Assembly (NCBI RefSeq): GCF_000526495.1 | Contig: NZ_JAGE01000001.1 | Coordinates: 3,294,001-3,358,000 of the forward strand | DNA: 64,000 nt | Direction: 5' to 3' | Source: Ruminiclostridium josui JCM 17888 | GTDB lineage: Bacteria; Bacillota; Clostridia; Acetivibrionales; DSM-1351 | In this document: positions 17,236 to 26,018 of the stretch, one piece after another | How the letters are laid out: every line of letters starts with the position of its first letter | Numbering within the stretch: the stretch's first letter is position 1 | Notes under the pieces: model-generated | The model's database searches: none | Seen by the model: only the letters and a program-made list of their open reading frames with translations | Told to the model about the DNA's origin: nothing | Program-made: the position numbers and the translations under genes

Positions 17236-17330
17236 TATGGGCTTTAGCCTGTTGAGCATGAGGCGAGTTTCTCGGAAGAGAAATGAGCCATGCGAAATAA
17301 TTAACCACCTGCTACGGGTGGTCATGACTG
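17236..17330 (+). ncRNA. Structured RNA-like segment, possible IS200/IS605 right end or omega-RNA remnant
   Basis: Nested stems are present: GCATG (17256-17260) with CATGC (17289-17293) enclosing TTTCTC-GGAA-GAGAAA (17268-17283, a GNRA tetraloop), then ACCACC/GGTGGT (17304-17309 and 17317-17322). The base composition is richer in G+C than its surroundings. The compact hairpin near one end followed by CATGACTGAAC resembles right ends of IS200/IS605-type elements, where TnpB guide RNAs terminate. No tnpA or tnpB is nearby. Confidence 0.35.
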
Positions 17331-17340
17331 AACCTTTCAC

Positions 17341-17604
17341 TTATTTTTTAACTTTATTTTTAAGCACTTCTCCTATTGCAGTTATTATAGTAAGTAGTCC
17401 AAATAATACTACTATTAAATAACCTAAAAAATAGAGAATTGCAGAAAAATCTTCGAAAAAGTTTGTGTTTATAATACTATAACTTGTAGCATTTTCAAAT
17501 AACGATACACACATGAACCCAATTCCAATTAAAAAGATTAAGAAAAAGCTTAAATTTTTTTTTATAGAAATCACATCCTTATTATAAGTTATTTTAAGTT
17601 TCAT
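17341..17604 (-). CDS. Small two-helix membrane protein
   Basis: The protein is 87 aa. LSFFLIFLIGIGFMCVSLF (about 18-36) and ILYFLGYLIVVLFGLLTIIT (about 56-75) are transmembrane; the ends are Lys-rich. No convincing ribosome binding site precedes the ATG at 17604, so the start is uncertain. It lies opposite to and just before the SIR2 gene, leaving room for divergent promoters. Function unknown. Confidence 0.4.
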   Translation of the reverse strand: MKLKITYNKDVISIKKNLSFFLIFLIGIGFMCVSLFENATSYSIINTNFFEDFSAILYFLGYLIVVLFGLLTIITAIGEVLKNKVKK

Positions 17605-17734
17605 ATAATTATAACATATTATCCAGTTTATGGAATGTTTTTTAGTTAAAAAATTATTTTCAATGAAATATAGAAAAATCTGGTATATAATAATTATACA
17701 ATACTAAATAAAAAGAGATTAAGGAGTATTATTT

Positions 17735-20188
17735 ATGATAAATTTCCCTGATAGCCTGTATTATAAAATTAAAGATAAAAAGTGTATTTTATTTTTAGGT
17801 TCGGGTGCCACAGTACAATCAGGTGGATGCTTTGGAGAAGACCTTTCACGTTATATTTATGGTCAAATAAATACTGAAATAAAATTTTCGAAAGATTTAG
17901 CTAAATATACACAACTTTTAGTAGGTAGTGGTTATAGAGAAGAAATTGAGAAAATAATTAGAAAAAGGTTTAGTAAGCAGAAACCAAGTGAAAGTTTTAG
18001 AAAAATTTCATCGTTACCATGGAAAGCAATTTACACAACTAATTATGATGATTTAATTGAGAAATCATATGAAAAACAAGATTACTATCAGTATGTTAAC
18101 GAAGATATAGAAAATCCAGGTTATATGTACAACGATAATGATATACCGTTATATAAGCTTAACGGTGATATTAGAAAAGCATTTGATGAGAAACATCCAT
18201 TAATTATAACGATGACAGATTTAAAGAAAAGCAAAATTGCCAATGAAAGGATTGTTTCCAGATTAACTGATGACTTAAATGATACTTTTGTTTTCATAGG
18301 ATACAGTTTTCAGGATAAAATTATTACAGATATATTAGATTGCTTTATGGCTACGCCAAGATGGGAATCGATTAAAGAGAAGTACATTGTTTCACCAGAA
18401 TTGTCTGAAGACGATGAGCTACAATTAAGTATATATAATATAAAGCACATTAAAGCATCATCAGATGACTTTTTTGATTATTTAGATAATAGATCACAAT
18501 CTGATTATCAGATTAAATTGCAACGGATAAAAGCAATGGTTACAAAAAATTCTCCTTTATCAGGATTAAAACCAAGAACTATTAACAATATTTTAGAATG
18601 TTTTGAATATTATAACCCTGAAAGTTTGTACCCTTCTGATGGTAAATATTTTTATAGAGGTGGTAATGCAGACTGGGGAATAATAATTAAAGAGTATGAT
18701 ATAAGCAGGAAATTAAAAGTAGTTGATTTAAAAACCAAAACATGTACAGACTATACTTCGTACGATGTTCATAGGATATTTTCTGATATTCATAATACTG
18801 GAATAAAGAAGGTATTATTATGTGGCCCTGCAGTTTCAGGAAAAACTACGACATTATATAGAATTGCATATAATTTAATAAAAGAAAATATTTTGTGTTT
18901 AGTATTTAAACAACAAGCCAACTATAAGAGGGGAATATTAAAAGATGTAAATCAACAAATTCATAGTGGATTTGTAGTTTTTATTGACAATTTAACTATA
19001 AATATAGGTGAAATCCATAAAATGATAGAAGAAGCTACTGAAAATAATATTCCTATTACTTTTTGTATGGCAACTAGATTTTCTGAATGGCAAAATTCGG
19101 TGAATGAGTTTAATAAGGCAAAGTTAGAACCAGTTAATTACCAAGTGGAGATGGAAGACTTTATTGAAGAGATTGAGTGTGAGAAGTTATTATCCAAATT
19201 GAGTGAAATAAATTTGGTAACTATAAGTAATAAGGCTGAAAAAAGTGCAATGATAAAGAAATTTAGTACAAGTAAGAACCTAATTAAGATTTTATTAGAA
19301 ATCATTGATAGAAGTAATATTTCAAAGTCTATTTGTTCAGAATATGAGGATCTGTCTCCAGAGGCAAAAATGGCATACGGACTTGTATCTCAGACATACC
19401 AATACGATTTAATGATAAAATGGGAAGTATTAAGGCGTGCAATAGAAAAAAAATTTATTTTTGAATGGGATGACTTTATTAAGAAAATATTTAAAGGCGA
19501 TGCGAGAGGAAATTTATTTGAAGAATTTCTCCAAGGTAATCATTTTATTAGAGGTAGACACCGTTACATATCGAAATTTATTATTGATATCCATTATAAG
19601 GGGAGTTTTAAAAATGAAAAGGAAGATATTTTATCTCTAATAAGTGCTGTTACAGAAAATCCTTATGAGGAACGATTTATTGGTTCAGTATTAAATGCAA
19701 TAATATCAGATGATGAAAGAAATTTAACAAATAATGATTGCTATGAAATTTTAGATGCTGCTATAGATAAATTCTACAATAGTAAGAATATAGCTTTCAT
19801 CATTCACCTGAAGGGTGAGCTTTTTCTTAAAGAAAGATTATATAAGGATGCACTAAAGTGTTTTGATACAAATGTGCAAAATAAGGAAAACCTTCCACAT
19901 TCACTTCATTCATTAGGTAAAACATATTTTTATTTGGCACAAGATAAAGAATTAAACAGTGGTGAATTTAGAAATAGTATTAACACTGCATTAGAAAAGC
20001 TATTTGAGGGATTGGAACTATTTCGGTATAATGAATTTTATTATTCAATGATAATATCTATATTCAAGTATCTAAAACAACATGACAAGTTTAGTGACTT
20101 GGATAGGAAACGAGAAATGAAATTTGAAGAAAGAGCGAAAATAGGTATTGGGATAGATAAATATAAAGAGTTATTAGATGCAAAGTAA
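17735..20188 (+). CDS. SIR2-domain/STAND-like NTPase defence-type protein
   Basis: The protein is 817 aa and starts behind AAGGAG. Residues about 10-260 form a SIR2-like domain with the nucleotide loop FLGSGATVQSG (20-30) and YTTNYDDLIE (about 100). The sirtuin catalytic His position (KLHG) reads KLNG (about 141). A P-loop NTPase follows with Walker A CGPAVSGKTTT (about 362-372) and Walker B FVVFIDN (about 412). The C-terminal about 200 residues are helical and TPR-like. SIR2-NTPase-sensor fusions are a known antiphage architecture that kills by NAD depletion. It is a single-gene unit and ICE cargo. Confidence 0.7.
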   Translation: MINFPDSLYYKIKDKKCILFLGSGATVQSGGCFGEDLSRYIYGQINTEIKFSKDLAKYTQLLVGSGYREEIEKIIRKRFSKQKPSESFRKISSLPWKAIYTTNYDDLIEKSYEKQDYYQYVNEDIENPGYMYNDNDIPLYKLNGDIRKAFDEKHPLIITMTDLKKSKIANERIVSRLTDDLNDTFVFIGYSFQDKIITDILDCFMATPRWESIKEKYIVSPELSEDDELQLSIYNIKHIKASSDDFFDYLDNRSQSDYQIKLQRIKAMVTKNSPLSGLKPRTINNILECFEYYNPESLYPSDGKYFYRGGNADWGIIIKEYDISRKLKVVDLKTKTCTDYTSYDVHRIFSDIHNTGIKKVLLCGPAVSGKTTTLYRIAYNLIKENILCLVFKQQANYKRGILKDVNQQIHSGFVVFIDNLTINIGEIHKMIEEATENNIPITFCMATRFSEWQNSVNEFNKAKLEPVNYQVEMEDFIEEIECEKLLSKLSEINLVTISNKAEKSAMIKKFSTSKNLIKILLEIIDRSNISKSICSEYEDLSPEAKMAYGLVSQTYQYDLMIKWEVLRRAIEKKFIFEWDDFIKKIFKGDARGNLFEEFLQGNHFIRGRHRYISKFIIDIHYKGSFKNEKEDILSLISAVTENPYEERFIGSVLNAIISDDERNLTNNDCYEILDAAIDKFYNSKNIAFIIHLKGELFLKERLYKDALKCFDTNVQNKENLPHSLHSLGKTYFYLAQDKELNSGEFRNSINTALEKLFEGLELFRYNEFYYSMIISIFKYLKQHDKFSDLDRKREMKFEERAKIGIGIDKYKELLDAK

Positions 20189-20215
20189 ATTGCAATTGTA
20201 AATTTCAAATTATGA

Positions 20216-20247
20216 AGATGTATGGCTGAGATGCATACATCTTTTTT
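20216..20247 (+). terminator. Rho-independent terminator
   Basis: The AGATGTATG/CATACATCT stem (20216-20224, 20234-20242) has a 9-nt loop and TTTTTT. It lies between the SIR2 and relaxase genes. Confidence 0.9.
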
Positions 20248-20280
20248 CTACCCAAAATCCATTTAAGAAGGTGATTACTT

Positions 20281-21495
20281 TTGTCAGCAGTTTTCTATAA
20301 ACAGTGGTTTAAGCCAGTAAATGAAACTCGCACACCAAATAAAAATGCTGAGCATATCCGGTATATTGGTACTCGTCCCGGAGCAATAAAAAATGAGGGA
20401 GAAAAGCATGGACTTTTCGGTAACTTGTATGATTCCGATACTCTCGAAGTCAAACATAAGATAAAGGATGTAATGAATATAGTCAAGAAAAAGTCCGAAG
20501 AAGGAAAAAACATTTTCAGATCAGTAATTTCATTTTCTCCTGAAAATGCAGCAATAAAGGTAGGAGAACCGATAACAAAAGAGGCATGGCAAGAGCTTAT
20601 AAAACAACAAATCAGGATAATTGCAGAGGGAAACAACATAAAGATGTCAGATTTCAAATGGGTTGCTGCAGCTCATAACACACCCAGCCATCCCCATGTA
20701 CATATTGTTTTCTGGGATGAACGTCAGGAGATACGAAAAAACTGGGTCAATCCCAAAGTACCGGACAAAATCAGAGGTAAACTGGTCAAGAACATATTTG
20801 AGGATGAGCTGAAAGAATATTATGAGAAAAGAGATGAGAAAAAGTATTTACTTAGGGATATTACAAATGAGATGACAGGTGAGTTTGAAGCCTATCTGGA
20901 TAAAATGAGCAAGAGAGAATATTCAACACTTACAGATGCAGAATTCTTTTCTGATAAACCGGATAGTCAATTCTGCAAATACCTGGCTCAAAGGCTATTT
21001 GAAATAAGAAAAGAGATACCAAAAGGTTCATTAAAGTTTGAGTATCTCAAACCTGATGTAAAGGACAAGCTTATTTCTTTAGTCAGAGAGATGGTTGACA
21101 TAGATGAAAACCTACAGGAAGCCATATCAGAGTATGTTGAATCAAAGCTGGACATTGCCGGAATGTATTCATTAAAGGAATTGGAACTGGATGCAAAAGC
21201 TGATGAATATGAAAAGGAGGCTGAGAAGATTATCGCAAACAAGCTTTTGGGGCTTACAAGGAAATTTATTAAAAAGGAGTGGGATATAAAAAATGAAGAG
21301 TTTGAAGCCGGTATTAGAGAACGGGCGACAGGACAGTTGTTAACAGAAATTTTTTCAACTCTGGCAAGGCTTACAAAGAATAATAGGAAGAATCGCATAT
21401 CCCGTAAGCATGTTATGGGTGGCGACCTTTCCAAGCAGGCCAGAAAGGAAAAAGCAAAGGAAATGGAATCAACCGGTTGGGATATTGAAAAATAA
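20281..21495 (+). CDS. MobP-type relaxase (MobP3-like)
   Basis: This 404-aa protein starts at TTG with GAAGGTGAT upstream. The N-terminal relaxase domain contains EHIRYIGTRPGA (about 24-35) with the likely catalytic Tyr and the metal-binding histidine motif HPHVHIVFW (about 138-146). The C-terminal half (about 220-404) is a long charged helical region. Relaxases nick oriT and pilot single-stranded DNA to the recipient. Residues from about 221 onward are duplicated in the fragment at 25342-25893. A decayed coupling-protein copy follows 23 bp downstream. Confidence 0.8.
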   Translation: MSAVFYKQWFKPVNETRTPNKNAEHIRYIGTRPGAIKNEGEKHGLFGNLYDSDTLEVKHKIKDVMNIVKKKSEEGKNIFRSVISFSPENAAIKVGEPITKEAWQELIKQQIRIIAEGNNIKMSDFKWVAAAHNTPSHPHVHIVFWDERQEIRKNWVNPKVPDKIRGKLVKNIFEDELKEYYEKRDEKKYLLRDITNEMTGEFEAYLDKMSKREYSTLTDAEFFSDKPDSQFCKYLAQRLFEIRKEIPKGSLKFEYLKPDVKDKLISLVREMVDIDENLQEAISEYVESKLDIAGMYSLKELELDAKADEYEKEAEKIIANKLLGLTRKFIKKEWDIKNEEFEAGIRERATGQLLTEIFSTLARLTKNNRKNRISRKHVMGGDLSKQARKEKAKEMESTGWDIEK

Positions 21496-21620
21496 ATAGT
21501 GCAAGGAGGGACATATTCATGCACAACAGACATTTGAAAGTACAGTACGCCACTGTATTTTTTGTATTTATAGTACTTTCAGTATTCTGTGTATTTGCCT
21601 CAATGGCATTTCATAAAATA
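20943..21620 (+). repeat. Direct repeat A (relaxase 3' end plus coupling-protein 5' end)
   Basis: Bases 20943-21620 recur nearly unchanged at 25341-26018 (constant offset 4398). Only scattered substitutions are seen, for example in codons for RE(M/L)VDIDEN and towards the right end. The block spans the relaxase C-terminus, the intergenic GGAGGG and the first codons of the VirD4-type gene. Confidence 0.9.
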
Positions 21621-21943
21621 CTAATAGAAGCTGACAGAGCACCAAGATTCTACCCTATAAAAAATGAATTGAAAGTATAAATGAGGTTTAATGTATTCTT
21701 TTAGGACTTTGCACAGTGGGAAAGCAAGTACGATGAAAAGGGTGCCAAAACAATAAAAGGAACTTGTCAGTAATTGCATTACCTACAGACACCCTCATCT
21801 TTGGTAAGTGTAAATTTTGCCAGGAAGGCCGTTACTTATAACCAACCGTTACATCCAAGTAAAACCCCGAAAAATGTATTTTCCCGATCTTTCAAAATTT
21901 AACTTCAACACTATGCTTGGTTTTGGCAATAAGAAACAATGAA
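21519..21943 (+). pseudogene. Decayed VirD4-type coupling protein copy
   Basis: The first 35 or so codons match the intact gene at 25917, then the frame ends at 21680. From about 21700 the sequence matches the C-terminal coding region of the intact copy (DFAQ(L/W)ESKYDEKGAKTIKG and later DLSKFNFNTMLGFGNKK) with stops and frameshifts. The Walker A and B core is deleted. The remainder up to 22127 holds no gene. Confidence 0.85.
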
Positions 21944-22127
21944 AGATTACAGAGGGAGATATAAATATATTTACAAAAATGGAAATAAATGTTAGTATAA
22001 AAGAGACATGTCTTCTATTGCTCTATAGAGTCAAATAAAGTAATAATCTGATATGAATTATATTTCTAGTGTATATGGATTATTGGAGTAACACTACTTA
22101 ACCAAAAAAATTTACGGAGGTCTAAAA

Positions 22128-22919
22128 ATGAAAGGATTAAAAAAAGTTTTAATTGCAAGCTGAATAATTGCATCTCTATGTGTTCAGTCATTTTCCGTTT
22201 TTGCCCAGTCTGAAACAAATATAAGTTCTAACGAAAATTTTAAAACCATATTGAGTCAAGCAAAAAACGGAGGATATATCAATTTAGATTTCATAGATAA
22301 AGTTGATTCAAAGTCTCACAAAAAAACCCAGGTGTTTGAAAACGGGGAGTTATATACAAAGACGGAATTTACTAACAAGCAGGAAATGAAAGATTTAATG
22401 GAGTTATATAATGAAAAGGCGCCTGATGGTTATAAAATAGAAAAGGTAGAACTTGTTAGGGCAGATAATACTATAGCCCCCCAAAACACTACAAACACTG
22501 TTGGAACTAATGCTGTAGTTTGGGACTATTATATTAAGTCAACAACTGATTATGGCAGCGGGTGGTACAACAGTACAGATGACCTTTTGGACGATTCAAC
22601 CTGGAATGGACCAGACACGGCGGTAGTACAAATATCAGAGAAAGTTTCAGCTACATATAGTGGTGAATTTGGTGTTTCTGTTTCAGATATTTCAGCCAAG
22701 GTTGGTTTTAGTGTTACGGGAGAAGTGACATTAACTAAGTCAAGTACCACACCTGTACCAGCCGGAAAGAAACTTAATGTAAAAACCTATGCAACATTCC
22801 ATAAGGTATCCTACGATGTATGGGCAGACAATATTTTAGCAGATGATACCTATTATGCTACAGGTTACGCGTATGACCCCAATGGAGTATATTTTGCGAA
22901 ATTCTGGTATACTCTTTAA
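22128..22919 (+). pseudogene. Secreted beta-rich protein with in-frame TGA in its signal peptide
   Basis: ATG 22128 has an ideal ACGGAGG 7 nt upstream. It encodes MKGLKKVLIAS, a TGA at 22161-22163, and then, in the same frame, IIASLCVQSFSVFAQSE and 240 further codons without a stop. The body (263 codons in all) has alternating polar/hydrophobic Ser/Thr/Val-rich stretches (YSGEFGVSVSDISAKVGFSV, EVTLTKSSTTPVPAGKKL) resembling beta-hairpin pore formers or adhesins. An internal TTG at 22251 would give a protein without a signal peptide. It is probably a recent nonsense mutant. Confidence 0.7.
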
Positions 22920-22958
22920 TACTAAATACTTTTACAATAAATAATAAAATTTATTATC

Positions 22959-22996
22959 AATGGCTGTCTTGTTTATTAATGAGACAGCCATTCTAT
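22959..22996 (+). terminator. Hairpin terminator
   Basis: AATGGCTGTCT (22959-22969) pairs with AGACAGCCATT (22982-22992); the trailing T-run is weak. It lies 40 bp after the secreted-protein pseudogene. Confidence 0.7.
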
Positions 22997-23049
22997 ATAT
23001 ATTAGAATTTAAGCATTTAACAATAATAAAGGAGTGACAAACTACTACC

Positions 23050-23165
23050 ATGAACTGGGGAACTATACAGTTTGCATTTATTTTTAAATCAATGTGATAG
23101 CTTTAATAGTCATGTATGTTAACAAATTTACCAAATTATTATATGATAAAATCAAATATTTTTAA
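23050..23165 (+). pseudogene. Frameshifted small hydrophobic peptide gene
   Basis: An AAAGGAG (23028-23034) precedes a short frame MNWGTIQFAFIF that runs into a stop. A second frame continues INVIALIVMYVNKFTKLLYD to a stop at 23165. Together they would make a one-helix peptide of about 37 aa resembling small phage or bacteriocin-associated membrane peptides. The evidence is weak. Nothing else occupies 22997-23231. Confidence 0.25.
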
Positions 23166-23231
23166 ATAATCTATTTTAACCAATAAAAACCTTATCTTCA
23201 TACGTCTATATATTTGAAAGGAGAATTTGAT

Positions 23232-23750
23232 GTGGATTATGATAAACAACTAATAGAGATATCACTAGGCAATATTCAAGAATTCGAAAGTTTGTATAAT
23301 AAATATAAGAAGGACGTATTTGCAATTGCGTATTCCATATTAAGGGATACTGAACTGTCTAAGGACATATTACAGGAGGTATTTATTAAGCTTTTTTTAC
23401 ATTTAAAAAGAAACAGCATAAAAAATGTAAAAGCATGGCTTATAAGTGTATCAAGAAATGCGGCATTAGACATTTATAGGAAAAGACTTAATGAAGTAAC
23501 TAACTTTGATAATAAAGTATTTGATAATATAGAATTTTTATCCGAAGATCCACTCGAAAGGGTCACAATGTTAAAATACTTAGAGGTCTTAGATTATAGT
23601 GAAAGACAGATTGTAGTACTCAAGGCCATTTCGGGGTTAAAGCATAGAGAAATATCAAAAATAGTTGAAATGCCATTAGGGACAGTATTGTGGAAATATA
23701 GATCGGCATTAGAAAAGCTTAGAAAGAATATAGATTTAAGCCAAGAATAA
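23232..23750 (+). CDS. ECF-type RNA polymerase sigma factor
   Basis: This 172-aa protein is read from GTG 23232, which has GGAG 8 nt upstream; a TTG at 23214 lies before that site. Region 2 is YKKDVFAIAYSILRDTELSK and LQEVFIKLF with a KAWLISVSRNAALDIYRK core binding -10 DNA (about 55-85). Region 4 is YSERQIVVLKAISGLKHREI (about 125-160), the HTH for -35 recognition. The following gene encodes a DUF4179-type membrane protein, the usual cognate anti-sigma. The target genes are unknown; the neighbouring secreted-protein gene is a candidate. Confidence 0.9.
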   Translation: MDYDKQLIEISLGNIQEFESLYNKYKKDVFAIAYSILRDTELSKDILQEVFIKLFLHLKRNSIKNVKAWLISVSRNAALDIYRKRLNEVTNFDNKVFDNIEFLSEDPLERVTMLKYLEVLDYSERQIVVLKAISGLKHREISKIVEMPLGTVLWKYRSALEKLRKNIDLSQE

Positions 23751-23810
23751 AAATTTTTAAAATTAATACTATAGAAATTTAAGCAACAGTGATTTAAGGA
23801 GGAGTTTATT

Positions 23811-25202
23811 ATGAAAAGAAAGGAAATACTTAATCATTTGGCGTCAGGAATTCAAAAGCAGATCCCGGAAGTATTTGACGAGATCAAGAACGAGATACGG
23901 GATTTGGAAGATAACAGTTACCGGGAGGATAGTTTAAGAAGCAATATTTGTAATTCTGATAAAAAGAGGAATCGTCTCAAGAAATTATCTATTGCAACAG
24001 CTGCATGTTTAACACTACTATTAACATTTACGTTTACTCCTGCGCGGGCATATATTGAAAATAGTATAAGCAAAATATTTGGTAATGCATACCATGACAA
24101 AGGAGTCAGTGGTGCTATAGATAAAGGGATTGGGCAAGTCATAAATCAGAGCCATACTGATAATGGAGTCACGGTAAATATTAATGGAATAATTAATGAT
24201 GCAAATCGTTCCGTACTACTTTTATCACTCAATAGTCAAAAAACGAATCTTAAGGACGCTACTATTGATAGTATTCAAATTATGGACAGAAAAGGTAAGA
24301 GTATTTCAACAGGTGGTATAATGAGATATTCCTACGATAATAAAAAAAATGAAAGAAAGATTGTTTATTCTATAGAACCCCTAAGTAGCTACTTAGATAA
24401 GAACATTATATTAAAAATTAATAAGATAAACACCAATAATAATAAGGAAAGCTTATCGGAATTTAATACTGGGATACAGTTAAACGATAAGAGTGTTAAT
24501 AATTTAGAAAAAGACTTTGATAAGATAATACCATATATTGAATCTTTCGTAATTAGAAGGTACCAAGTAACGGAAGGAGAAGCATCTATAGAAATTGAAT
24601 ACAAAATAAAGGAAGAATATAAAGATAGTATGGTATTTTTCAAACTTGTTTACGAGAAAGGTCAGGAGTTGGAAACAATAAATGAACAAATAATACCTTT
24701 CACAATTAATTCCAATAATGATCAATCATCTAAAAAAGTAAGTGCTGGGTATCAATCATATAAACTTATTGGAAGGTATCATGTTGAGAATAATACTCTT
24801 GCCACAGAAGGAATAAATGTTATTGCAAATTGTGTTAATACTAATAACACAAGTATAAATGGCAATTGGAGTTTTGATTTTAATTTGGAGAAGGCGAATT
24901 TAGATGGGAATTATACTAAAAAATTAGAGATAAATAAAAACTTCAGTTACAATGGTAAAACTTATAAAATAGAACGTGTAGTCTTTTCTGCAAGTGAAAC
25001 GAGAGTATATATTAAATCAGATAATGGCTCTCCTGCAGTTGATATTATGAAGATATCTCTAAAAACTGACGACGCGATTATATCATGCAATCATTATTTT
25101 AAAGGTGAAGATGGCATACAAGTATATTGTTTTGAACCAAGTGTTGGCTATGAGAACACATTTCAAATAGCTGAGGATGTAAAAGTTCTTTTATGTGAAT
25201 AG
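23811..25202 (+). CDS. DUF4179 membrane-anchored anti-sigma-like protein
   Basis: This 463-aa protein has AGGAGG before ATG. The cytoplasmic N-terminus (1-57) has conserved MKRKEILNHLASGIQKQIPE. One transmembrane helix follows (about 60-77), then a large extracellular domain with the DUF4179 opening ARAYIENSISKIFGNAYHD. It is 60 bp downstream of the ECF sigma gene, the typical sigma/anti-sigma pair arrangement. It probably holds the sigma factor at the membrane until an outside signal is sensed. Confidence 0.8.
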   Translation: MKRKEILNHLASGIQKQIPEVFDEIKNEIRDLEDNSYREDSLRSNICNSDKKRNRLKKLSIATAACLTLLLTFTFTPARAYIENSISKIFGNAYHDKGVSGAIDKGIGQVINQSHTDNGVTVNINGIINDANRSVLLLSLNSQKTNLKDATIDSIQIMDRKGKSISTGGIMRYSYDNKKNERKIVYSIEPLSSYLDKNIILKINKINTNNNKESLSEFNTGIQLNDKSVNNLEKDFDKIIPYIESFVIRRYQVTEGEASIEIEYKIKEEYKDSMVFFKLVYEKGQELETINEQIIPFTINSNNDQSSKKVSAGYQSYKLIGRYHVENNTLATEGINVIANCVNTNNTSINGNWSFDFNLEKANLDGNYTKKLEINKNFSYNGKTYKIERVVFSASETRVYIKSDNGSPAVDIMKISLKTDDAIISCNHYFKGEDGIQVYCFEPSVGYENTFQIAEDVKVLLCE

Positions 25203-25230
25203 TTGGAGCTTATCAATATATGAGTAAATA

Positions 25231-25266
25231 AGGGAGGTTGGATTTATAGTCCACCTCCCGATTTTT
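25231..25266 (+). terminator. Rho-independent terminator
   Basis: A GGGAGGTTGGA stem pairs with its partner ending TCCACCTCCC, followed by ATTTTT; it ends the sigma/anti-sigma operon. Confidence 0.9.
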
Positions 25267-25340
25267 ATGTATTTTTTTCAAATAAAGATAAAACGACTTT
25301 TGTCAATAAATTCTTTTCATTGGTGGATTTCCGCAAGTTT

Positions 25341-26018
25341 ATTCTTTTTTGATAAACCGGATAGTCAATTCTGCAAATACCTGGCTCAAAGGCTATTTGA
25401 AATAAGAAAAGAGATACCAAAAGGTTCATTAAAGTTTGAGTATCTCAAGCCTGATGTAAAGGACAAGCTTATTTCTTTAGTTAGAGAGCTGGTTGACATA
25501 GATGAAAACCTACAGGAAGCCATATCAGAGTATGTTGAATCAAAGCTGGACATTGCCGGAATGTATTCATTAAAGGAATTGGAACTGGATGCAAAAGCTG
25601 ATGAATATGAAAAGGAGGCTGAGAAGATTATCGCAAACAAGCTTTTGGGGCTTACAAGGAAATTTATTAAAAAGGAGTGGGATATAAAAAATGAAGAGTT
25701 TGAAGCCGGTATTAGAGAACGGGCGACAGGACAGTTGTTAACAGAAATTTTTTCAACTCTGGCAAGGCTTACAAAGAATAATAGGAAGAATCGCATATCC
25801 CGTAAGCATGTTATGGGTGGCGACCTTTCCAAGCAGGCCAGAAAGGAAAAAGCAAAGGAAATGGAATCAACCGGTTGGGATATTGAAAAATAAATAGTGC
25901 AAGGAGGGACATATTCATGCACAACAGACATTTGAAAGTACAGTACGCCACTGTATTTTTTGTATTTATAATACTGTCAGTATTCTGTGTATTTGCCTCA
26001 ATGGCGTTTCATATGATA
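25341..26018 (+). repeat. Direct repeat B
   Basis: Second copy of the block at 20943-21620. The 3.7 kb between the copies holds the coupling-protein remnant, secreted pseudogene and sigma/anti-sigma genes. Confidence 0.9.
25342..25893 (+). pseudogene. Relaxase C-terminal fragment (second copy)
   Basis: From residue FFDKPDSQFCKYLAQRLFEI onward the translation is almost identical to the C-terminal 184 residues of the relaxase at 20281. The HxH domain and start are missing; the upstream bases (25267-25341) code nothing related. It sits 23 bp before the intact coupling-protein gene, the mirror of copy A where the relaxase is intact and the coupling protein broken. Confidence 0.9.

Noticed and set aside
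20988-21533. 181-codon minus-strand ORF, present twice (also 25386-25931)
   Set aside because: It is the antisense shadow of the duplicated relaxase C-terminus; Ser/Phe-rich with no start signals.
22161-22163. TGA as selenocysteine
   Set aside because: It lies in a signal peptide, with no redox motif or obvious SECIS-like hairpin immediately downstream.
25267-25341. N-terminal extension of the relaxase fragment as a real start
   Set aside because: It has no ribosome binding site or homology; it is only open sequence in front of the duplicated block.
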